This document shows, piece by piece, positions 56,690-64,000 of a DNA stretch of 64,000 bases. The stretch covers positions 248,001 to 312,000 of the forward strand of contig JAVXUO010000990.1 of NCBI GenBank assembly GCA_033065855.1, in the 5' to 3' direction. The position numbers and the translations under genes are program-made. The notes under the pieces were generated by a model, which had not been told where the DNA came from, did not search any database, and worked only from the letters and a program-made list of their open reading frames with translations. This stretch comes from Escallonia rubra (lineage: Eukaryota > Streptophyta > Magnoliopsida > Escalloniales > Escalloniaceae). Numbering within the stretch: the stretch's first letter is position 1; each line of letters starts with the position of its first letter.

Positions 56690-57270
56690 GACGACGTGTG
56701 AGAGTGCGGTGCGCGGGCGCCGGCAACGAAGGTCGCGGAGATGGTGCAAGGGCGACGAGAGTCGCGGAGGTGTCATACGGACACGGGCGACGAAGGTCGC
56801 GGAGATGGTATGCGGGCGACGAGAGTCGCGGAGATTGTGCGCTGGCGACGAGAGTCGCGGAGCTGGCGCGCGGATGCGGGCGACGAAGGTCGCGGAGATG
56901 GTGTGTTGGCAACGAATGTCGCGGAGATGGCGCGCGGGTGACGAGAGTCGCAGAGCTGGCGAGCGAATGCGGGCGACGAAGGTCGCGGAGAGAGAGCGCA
57001 CGGGCGCTGGCGACGAGGGTCGCGAAGACGGCGCCCGGGCGCTAACCGTGAGGGTCGCGAAGACGTTGCCCGGGCTACAGGCGACGAAGGTCGCGAAGAC
57101 ATTGCCCGGGTGATAGGCGACGAGGGTCGCGGAGATGGTACGCGGGCGACGAGAGTCGCGGAGAGAGAGCGCACGGGCGCTTGCGACAAGGGTCGCGAGG
57201 ACGTTGCCCGGGCGACGAAGGTCGCGAAGACGGCGCCCGGGCGACGAAGGTCGCGAGGACGTGGCGATGG
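56690..57270. repeat. Irregular short tandem repeats (GGCGACGAAGGTCGCGGAG)
   Basis: Roughly twenty degenerate repeats of about 27-33 bases built on GGCGACGA(A/G)(A/G)GTCGCG, some with GAGAGAGAGCGCACGGGCGC inserts. The periodicity and composition generate long overlapping open frames on both strands that are not genes. Confidence 0.85.
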
Positions 57271-57424
57271 TGGGGCGACAAGGGTGCGTTGATGGGTGCA
57301 GGCTCGCGGTTGATGCGAGTTTAGCCAGATTTGCAGAAAAAATCGAAGTATGGAAAGAGTGATAAGATGGGTAGGAGAGGAGCAACACAAAGATTGGACC
57401 GCGAGATGCGCGTCATGTCCGCAA

Positions 57425-57448
57425 ATTTTTTTTTTTTTTTTTTTTTTT
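57425..57448. repeat. Poly-T tract inside the retrotransposon
   Basis: A homopolymer of about 24 T. Confidence 0.9.
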
Positions 57449-57539
57449 GTAGCATGAGAAAATGGTGGCAATGGAGAGGCTGCTCGATCGTCGAGGGTGG
57501 ACATGGGTATGAAGGTGGTGGTGTTGGTGCGATGGGTAA

Positions 57540-58500
57540 GGGCTGAAGAGAGTGGCCAAGGGGGTGGCCTTGAGTGAGGGTGGCCGAAGGTGGGTGGAGT
57601 GCGAGGCCAAAGGTGGCCGAAGAGGGATGGGGTGTGATGGTTGAAGCGTGGTCGGCGAGGTGGAGATGGCCGAAGGTGGAGGTGGGTTGGCCATGGGATC
57701 GGCGGGGTGTGGGGGTCGGCCAGGGGGGAGTCAGCCAGGGGGGTCAGGGGGAGACGTCAGCCAGCTGGTCGGTGAGAAGAAGGGGTAGAGAGGTGCTGTC
57801 GGCGGCGCGACGGGGTCGGGGAAGAGGGAGATAGAGAGGCCGAGGGGGGGTCGGCGGGGATGAGGGGTTGGCCAGGGGGGTCGGGATAGTAGGGGGGGTC
57901 GGCGTGGGGAGTTGGGTCGGCCAGGGGTTCGCGGGGAGAGTGGCCGAAGCAAGAAAAAAAGCCAAGGGGAAGAGGGGTCGGCGGCGGCAATGGCCTGCCG
58001 TGGCGCCGTGGGGGCTTGCGGGATCGGGGAAGAGGGAGAAAGAGGCCGAGGGGGGGTCGGCAGGGATGAGGGGTCGGGGTAGCAGGGGGGGTCGGCGGGG
58101 GTGGGTCGGTGTGGTGGTGGATGGGAAAGAGGAAGAGAGAGAAAAAGGTAGGGGGAAGTCAGCGGCCGCTCGGCGTGTCGCGGTCGGCCGGGGAGGGGAT
58201 CGGCGGGGAGGCGGGGTCGCGGGACGAGGGTGGTCGGCGGGGAGGGAAGTCGACGCCGGGAAAGGGGTCGGCCGGCGGTGGCCATGGCCGAAAAAGATCG
58301 GCGGCACGGGGAGGTGGTCGGCGCGGGTAGGAGAAAGAGAAATTAGGTTTTGCAAAAGAATTAGGGTTCCAGGTGATGGGTCGGGTTTCGGGCAAACGGG
58401 CGGGCGGGTGACCCGCTGGAGGTTGATGGAAGAGAGAGGAAATGGGTCGGTACGGGGTGCGGGTCGGGGCCCTCGCGGGTAGGTTCCTGCCCCTTCTTCA
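57540..58500. repeat. G-rich repeat region (GGGGGGTCGGC motifs)
   Basis: Many copies of GGGGGTCGGC and GTGGCCGAAG. A segment of about 100 bases starting GGGGAAGAGGGAGA recurs about 200 bases later (near 57823 and 58027). Open frames of 184-316 codons on the minus strand are proline/arginine/serine low complexity and are not called. Confidence 0.75.
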
Positions 58501-58784
58501 TTTGCTGTTTGACTTGGAAAAAGAAAGAGAAATGCGATTTTTTTTTTTTGTTTTTTTGGGAGCCTATAAAAGGAGCATGAGGGGGGGTGAAAATTCTTGA
58601 TGAAGAATAAGTTTGAAGTGAAAGGGAGAGAAATAGGGAGGTTGGAGAGATGAAAATTTTCGTTGAAAATTTTTCCAAGTGTTGGAGAGAGCAACGGAGG
58701 GTGAAAATTTTGTGAAAATTTCTTCTAAGTGTAGAATGAGGATGGGAGGCTGATGATCCGACCACGAGCAAATAGGGTGCGAGG

Positions 58785-59000
58785 GAGGTTCGAAAAAAAT
58801 AAGTGTTGAGAAATTTTCAAGTGTTGAAAAATTTTGTTAAGTGTTGAGCTGGGGCAAGGATGCCGAGGGAAGCCGCGAGGGTGGTGACACGACCCCGAAA
58901 AAGGGAGAAAATTTTCTAAGTGTTGAAAAGTGAAGAGGGTGCCGAGTGAAGTCGCGGGGGTGGTGACCCAATCGCGAAAAATGGAGAAAATTTTCTAAGT
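58785..59000. repeat. Tandem units, about 80 bp
   Basis: Two main units contain GGTGCCGAG(T/G)GAAG, a CGCG(A/G)GGGTGGTGAC segment, GAAAA(A/T)GGAGAAAATTTTC and TAAGTGTTGAAAAGTG, with weaker related copies upstream in AAATTTTCAAGTGTTG. They lie just downstream of gag in the element's own direction. Confidence 0.7.
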
Positions 59001-59452
59001 CTGGAAAAGTGAAAGGAAAAGGGCATGGGGTGGCGATGTGACCGCGACCACGAGGGGTTGAGATGAAAGGGAGGGGGGACTTAGGATAGCGGGCAGGTAT
59101 GAACGACCGACTAAGTCACGGAGGCGATAGATAGCGTGGCTCGAGCCACCCCGTGCACCACGTACCAAGTTGCTGTAATGTGAGGCGGAAGGGGTTAGGA
59201 AGTGGTGAAGCCCCCAAAGGAGTGGGAGATGGCACCAAGGGTGGTGCCAGAAGACTTGTGCAAGAGCAATATAGCGTGAAAATTCTCTAAGTATGGGAAA
59301 TGCAACTTCATTGATAACAAAAGTAGGTGACATGCCGTGGTACATGGGGATTGAGTACACAAAAACTTGCGAAATGACGGAAAAAAATACAAGTGTAGAA
59401 AATGCACTTAGGGCAGGCTAGGACTTGGGTGGTTGGTTCACATGTTCCGGAC

Positions 59453-61135
59453 TTAGAGCTTGAGTTCGCCACATGCAATCTTGTCTGCGAAGACGAACTT
59501 GAGGCCCCTACACCACTTGAGGCCGTGACCGACCTTCCGGTGATATGGGCAGTAGTTTGGACGGGCTAAGTCTTCCGGGGTAGGTTCATTGTCGACATTG
59601 GGCAGGGTTATGGCATTGTCGTCGATCCATGTCTCGAGGAGATCACTGACAGTCTTCAAGTCACACGGGTATTCTGGGGCAGGTGTCGGCTGCCCTCTCT
59701 TGTCAGGGCGTTCATCCCTTCTTTGGGACTGACGCTTGCGGTTGGTGTCGTCGTTACTGGTTGCTTCTATTGTCACGGCCGAGACGAGCTGAGTTTGGGG
59801 CTTCGGGGTCTTTGACGGACCGACAGAGTCATATGTGCGTCGTGCAGCTTCTTTGAGATGTCCCCAAGACCGAAGTTGGAGGTTTTCAAGGTAGACCCTG
59901 TAGGTGTTTTTCATGTTCTTGATACAAATGGGGACAAGGGTCTCATCTTTACTAAAGTCAGTGCACTCCAAGCACTTGTGATGAAATCGCGTAACATAGG
60001 CATTGAGGTCCTCCCCGGGGTTTTGACGGATTCCGGCAATGTCAACGATGGTCACACGTTCCGTCTCATAGTGAAACTTGTCAAAGAAGAGCTGAACCAT
60101 GTCAGACCAGGAGTGGATAGTGCTGTCAGGGATCTTGTGGTACCAAGAGTAGGCAAGGCCAGTCAAGGACTTGTGAAATTCCCGAAGCTTCAAAGTGTCG
60201 CCCGGGCCATATTGCTCTAATGAGCCGACGAATCTTGTTAAGTGCTCACGGGCGTTGCCCTCGCGTCCGTTAAAGAGCGCAAAGCCGGGTTGCTTGTATT
60301 TGAGTGGGTATGGTGTGATGGCTATGTCGTTGGCATATGGCGCATGGCTTGTTAGTTGGGCCGATGAGTCGAGTGTAGAATTCTGTGACAGTCGGTGGAG
60401 GAGTGCGTCGAAGTCTGACTTGGAGACGTAGTAGGGGGATGGTTCTTCACGGCCAACAAAAGGATGGTGGCTGGCTAGGGCGCCACGAGCCCCCGAGCCC
60501 CCTGACGGGGTAACTTGATGAGCAGGAACAAAAGAAGGATGATATACGGCAGGTGCTGATAATGGCAAGTGTATGGTGGTATGGGTGGGTGGGTGAGACA
60601 TATCTACCAGTTGACCGATTGTTTGATGTTGCTCCGTTGGGTTGGGGTTAGGCTCCATCTCAATGGATTCGTGGGTTTCAGAAGAGCTTCTGGCTGGCAC
60701 ATGTTGAGGTGTAACAACAGGGAGGACTTGATGCAATATTGGTCCGAGGTCTGCTTGCGGTCTGCGTGACGGCATCACGGGATGCGGTGTATCAGCTACC
60801 TGTGGTCGCGACACTGTGGCCTGAGCGGCGTCAGGAGCCAACCCAGGTCTTGAAGGTCGGATTGGTGCAGTGGGTCGTTGCGAGGCCAACGCCTGTATAG
60901 ATCTTTGCATTTCCATAATGGCGGCCATGAGGGTGGTCTGCGAGTCTTGTAGGCTAGCTATGGTGGGAGTGAACTGCTGGATGGCCGCATTGACTGCAAC
61001 TTGCACGTCAGGTGTGGGAGGGTCTTGGAGGCGTGCATCGCTAGTCCCCTCTTGGTCGTCAAGGCGACGCTCCTCTCGGATAGTGGGGTTGAGGCCTTGG
61101 CTGGTCGACCTGGTAGCTCTCCCTTGTACGGGCAT
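59453..61135 (-). CDS. Retrotransposon Gag polyprotein (Ty3/Gypsy, Tat-like)
   Basis: An intact 560-aa frame. The methionine at 61135 (MPVQGRATRS) is chosen because the longer open frame would run back through the primer-binding site into the LTR. Residues about 1-220 are glutamine/proline-rich with a short helical segment (IASLQDSQTTLMAAIMEMQR). Residues about 280-400 are the Retrotrans_gag domain (FALFNGREGNAREHLTRFV, LKLREFHKSLTGLAYSWYHK, WSDMVQLFFDKFH, NPGEDLNAYVTRFH). A lysine/arginine-rich stretch precedes a zinc knuckle of C-x2-H-x4-H-x4-C form (CPYHRKVGHGLKWC, residues 529-542), a variant seen in Tat elements. The protein would form the virus-like particle and package RNA. The frame ends normally; no protease frame follows. 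Intactness suggests that gag has been kept under selection or is young. Confidence 0.92.
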   Translation of the reverse strand: MPVQGRATRSTSQGLNPTIREERRLDDQEGTSDARLQDPPTPDVQVAVNAAIQQFTPTIASLQDSQTTLMAAIMEMQRSIQALASQRPTAPIRPSRPGLAPDAAQATVSRPQVADTPHPVMPSRRPQADLGPILHQVLPVVTPQHVPARSSSETHESIEMEPNPNPTEQHQTIGQLVDMSHPPTHTTIHLPLSAPAVYHPSFVPAHQVTPSGGSGARGALASHHPFVGREEPSPYYVSKSDFDALLHRLSQNSTLDSSAQLTSHAPYANDIAITPYPLKYKQPGFALFNGREGNAREHLTRFVGSLEQYGPGDTLKLREFHKSLTGLAYSWYHKIPDSTIHSWSDMVQLFFDKFHYETERVTIVDIAGIRQNPGEDLNAYVTRFHHKCLECTDFSKDETLVPICIKNMKNTYRVYLENLQLRSWGHLKEAARRTYDSVGPSKTPKPQTQLVSAVTIEATSNDDTNRKRQSQRRDERPDKRGQPTPAPEYPCDLKTVSDLLETWIDDNAITLPNVDNEPTPEDLARPNYCPYHRKVGHGLKWCRGLKFVFADKIACGELKL

Positions 61136-61174
61136 GGTCGCTTGGGTGTGGCAGACTGCAACACGATGCTCACC

Positions 61175-61192
61175 TCCCCAGCGGAGTCGCCA
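61175..61192 (-). other. Primer-binding site of the retrotransposon
   Basis: The minus strand reads TGGCGACTCCGCTGGGGA, starting two bases after the end of the 5' LTR (61195). This primer-binding site is common in Tat-lineage elements and is usually attributed to an arginine tRNA; the tRNA assignment is from memory. Confidence 0.85.
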
Positions 61193-61194
61193 AA

Positions 61195-62700
61195 TGTTGC
61201 CGAGGAAAGATGGTTCGCATGCCACGTGAGGTGCCACAAAGGATGCAGTCTGCGTTGGCTTCCAAGTAGACAAAGTGGGAGACAACAAGGATGGAGTAAG
61301 GGCTGAGAGCAAGGCTCCCCAGACAGGTCGCGAGGGCTGGCAGCGCCGCGCAGGCAGGGTGACGACGAACAGGGCTAGCGGTCGACAGTCCGTGTCAAGG
61401 GTGCAGCGTCAATGATCCAACGTCAGGAGTCCGAATGTCTTTCTCTCACTAGAAATCCAGAGAGAATGGGTTTTAGAGAGAGAAAGTGGAAATGTCAAAT
61501 GGGAGAGAAGTCCTTGAATAAGCTCCAGAATCCACTATATATAGGCACAAATATGCACGTGTCATCAGCCGACACGTGTCGTCCTTTGGGAGTGAGCAGT
61601 CTTGATTGTCCGTCGAATTGCCGGTCCCCGAGTTCGTGTTGTCCTGCCCTTGCAGCGTCCCTCTGCCTGTCTGAGGAGACTGACCACACTGCGGTAGCAC
61701 GGTCAGAGTAGCCCGTTGCCCCAGCCTCCAGTCCAAGCCCTTACTGAATCCCACGAGATGCCTCAAGAGACGCGCCGAGATCCTGGCAGCGGTGAGGGTT
61801 GACCCTGCAGCCAACTGCCAGGCGTGCCGGACACGATGCCCTCCGAGGACCTGCTCCCGTCCCGGAGTGACTCGCGGTACATTGCCCTGGCGATATCAAT
61901 GATCAATGGTGATATGAGTGGGCATGCTCACAGCTCGATACCCAGAGTCCGTGGCGAATGGTCCTCGTGCCGGAGCACTACGAGCGGAGCCCCCTGGTGA
62001 GTCTGTCGGGTGATTGTGTCGGCGATGGCCTTAGGGTTGTAAGCCCATCCTTGTTGCGAAGGCCGGAGCCTCCGGTTGATTGTGCTGCCGAGGGCCGGAG
62101 CCCGTCGGTTGATTGTGCTGGCGAGGGCTTTAGGGTTGCGAGCCCGTCCTGCCGCGAGTTTGATTGAGCCGACGAGGGCTTCATGGTTGCGAGCCCGTCC
62201 CGCCGCGAGGGCCGGAGCCCCGTCAGTTTGATTGAGCCGGCGAGGGCTTCATGGTTGCGAGCCCGTCCCGCCGCGAGGGTCGGAGCCCCGTCGGTTTGAT
62301 TAAGCCGGCGAGGGCTTCATGGTTGCGAGCCCATCCCGCCGCGAGGGCTTGAGCCCCGTCACTTTGATTGAGCCTGCGACAGAGCGTCGCGCTACTGAAG
62401 ATAGCGTGTGAGTGTTGTTGGAGCGAGAAGTCAGTGCCGCTCGGCAAGTTCCCCCCTTCGCAGGGCGATGGAGGCCGACCCCCTTGGGGTGGCCGACCCC
62501 CTTGCGGTGGCCGACCCCCTTGCGGTGGCCGACCCTATTAGGGTGAGCACACTTTCGATCGCCGTGCGGATGCTCGAGGCGCGGAGCACTTTGACCGAGC
62601 AATGATGTTGAGCGATGTTGACCGCCAAATGGGTGACGTGTCGAGCCACTGGGATCGTTTAGCGGACCCCGGGGTGCGGTCCAGAATTAGGTTATGAACA
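61195..62700 (-). repeat. 5' LTR of the gag-only retrotransposon
   Basis: This 1506-bp LTR carries a TATA box on the minus strand (CCTATATATAG, about 61535-61545) that should drive the element's RNA. It has two more copies than the 3' LTR of an 18-base unit (GTGGCCGACCCCCTTGCG, about 62478-62535) and an extra CCGGAG-type insertion near 62061. Confidence 0.95.
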
Positions 62701-62705
62701 CAAGT

Positions 62706-64000
62706 TATTCATAACAAAGCTCAAAACAAAAAGAGAAGAAGAATCACTTAACTCCATTTGAAGAAGTTCGGATTTCAAAAAGAACTAAGGACTTACTTGA
62801 GCGATTGGTCCATCGCTTATTTGAATTTCGAAAATAAACCTTTACCTTAGCCTAGCTTTTGAGAAATACAAATCCTTAAGCTCCGCCTTAAAACTTCCAA
62901 ACTTCTCAAGCCTTCTTCTCTCTCTCTCTCTCTCTCTCTCACTCTCTCTCTCTCACGCACAAAGGAGGAAAAAGAAACAGAGAACCCAAAAAGGCTAGAA
63001 AGGAAAATAAGACATTATTTATATGGGACAATTGTTTTTTTTAAGTTTTCATTCGACCGAATCCGACATAGGTGAAATTTGTTTTTTTTTTCAATTCGAC
63101 CGAAAATTAGTTTTCATTCGAATTAAAACTTCTTCTTTTTTTGCATTCGACCGAAAATTGGTTTTCATTCTAATTAAAACTTTTAATTCGAATGAAAACT
63201 TCAGTAGCTCATTCTACACACAAAAAATCTTTTCATTCGACCGAACACAGGTTTTCATTCGTTCGTGTTCGATTCACTTGTTATATGAACGAACATGAAC
63301 AAGTTTTTGAGAGAACGAACAGCGAGCTGTTCGTGAACAACTCTGTTCATTTACAGCCCTAGTGGTGGTTATGATGGGAGCAATGGTGGGTTGTGATGGG
63401 TTGCTGTGGTGGTTTATGATGTAGCAGGTGAAGGTCAAAATTTGTCAGGTTAAACTTGCAGAGGACAAAGTTGAAGATGGGGTGGTTTTGTTGAAGAGTA
63501 GGGTATACTATAAAGGGCTGTAGTAGCATTTTTAAATACAATATGCTGACATGAACAAAAAATCATATAGAACATAAATGGTGTTGTAACATAAGGATGT
63601 ATGTCTTACAAATCTTTATAATTTTGGTATAGCATGTAACATTTGGAGAGTTGTTCGGGTAGACTGTAATTACCCAATAACCTCAAGATGTTTACTGATA
63701 TTAACCCTCATTATTTTTGTAGTTTTGGATGTGGTATTTAAACAACTTAACACACAATTTTCAATTTTTTGAAAAAAACATCTTTTTCAAGTTTTCCAAA
63801 CCATGAAAACAAATAGAAAGAATATGGAAACCAAACAGAGAAATAGTTTAATAATGTTTACTTTTTTTTTTCTTTTAAGTTAAGAGGATAAATATATATA
63901 ACATAAAAGAGCCTTCTCGGCCATACAGAGAGCATATCTTACAAGCAACAATATTTTACATGACAACGCAAAAGGGAGGGGGGGGGGGGGGAAGAAATAG
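62706..64000. other. AT-rich intergenic DNA
   Basis: A CT microsatellite lies at about 62922-62956. Positions about 63040-63260 hold three or four diverged repeats around CATTCGACCGAA and GGTTTTCATTCG. A hAT-like end (TTCATTTACAGCCCTA) lies near 63346-63361. A poly-G run of about 15 bases ends near 63991. No gene recognised. Confidence 0.5.

Larger units (their letters stand above)
54013..62700 (-). mobile_element. Complete gag-only LTR retrotransposon (Ty3/Gypsy Tat-like, TR-GAG type)
   Basis: An 8688-bp element read on the minus strand. Its boundaries are exact: LTRs start TG and end CA, and the 5-bp TSD CAAGT lies at 54008-54012 and 62701-62705. The order on the minus strand is 5' LTR (62700-61195), a primer-binding site two bases inside, an intact gag (61135-59453), about 4 kb of GC-rich repetitive DNA, and the 3' LTR (55474-54013). 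No protease, reverse transcriptase, RNase H or integrase motif was found in any frame. The 18-base primer-binding site TGGCGACTCCGCTGGGGA and the CHHC zinc knuckle point to the Tat lineage (Ogre/RIRE2 relatives). Elements with LTRs and only gag have been described in plants as TR-GAGs; mobility would need enzymes from a partner. The LTRs are very similar, so the insertion is young. Confidence 0.93.

Noticed and set aside
56570-58694. Long minus-strand open frames (131-316 codons) and plus-strand frames inside the GC-rich arrays
   Set aside because: They are proline/arginine/serine-rich translations of tandem DNA, overlap each other on both strands, and have no domain or consistent frame.
61136-61312. 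Longer gag frame starting at 61312
   Set aside because: It would begin inside the LTR and read through the primer-binding site; the methionine at 61135 is the credible start.

Overview
This window is nuclear DNA of a flowering plant, most likely a eudicot: it is AT-rich, its genes have GT-AG introns of several kilobases, and it carries a CC-NBS-LRR gene, a plant-specific RNA polymerase V subunit, a plant-type glutaredoxin, a short plastid psbB fragment and dense nested transposons. I cannot name the genus. No previously undescribed cellular system stands out. The most unusual item is a complete gag-only LTR retrotransposon.

Only three host genes can be supported, all on the minus strand. (1) 7001-17233: a four-exon RPB5-family gene of the NRPE5 (RNA polymerase V) type, encoding 230 aa; each of its three introns carries a transposon-like element. 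(2) 43500-44750: an intronless glutaredoxin-domain protein of 416 aa with four CxxC pairs. (3) 51105-53615: an intronless CC-NBS-LRR immune receptor of 836 aa. From memory, the Arabidopsis counterparts of genes 1 and 2 are also neighbours (At3g57080/At3g57070, and the duplicate pair At2g41340/At2g41330), so the pair looks like old collinearity forced apart by about 26 kb of transposons.

Layout. 1-7 kb: intergenic, with a MULE end, a Helitron-like terminus and a psbB fragment. 7-17 kb: the Pol V subunit gene. 17-22.4 kb: tandem repeats, a Stowaway MITE, a MULE with a perfect 9-bp target-site duplication (TSD), and a truncated LINE. 22.7-32.6 kb: a Ty3/Gypsy gag pseudogene and two oppositely oriented pieces of one LTR-element family, interrupted by two hAT elements and a SINE with an 11-bp TSD. 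32.6-40.6 kb: a hAT element split by a nearly full-length L1-type LINE. 41-45 kb: a TIR element, then the glutaredoxin gene. 45-51 kb: intergenic, with a TRIM candidate and tandem duplications. 51-53.6 kb: the NLR. 54.0-62.7 kb: a complete LTR retrotransposon (TSD CAAGT, LTRs of about 1.5 kb, primer-binding site, intact gag) with no recognisable pol and about 4 kb of GC-rich tandem-repeat DNA in its place. 62.7-64 kb: AT-rich intergenic DNA.

How it fits together: host genes are sparse and the rest is a layered record of insertions (hAT, MULE, Stowaway, LINE, SINE, Gypsy, TRIM). The Pol V subunit belongs to the RNA-directed DNA methylation pathway that silences such elements, so the gene itself offers targets to the pathway it serves. 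That last link is inference.
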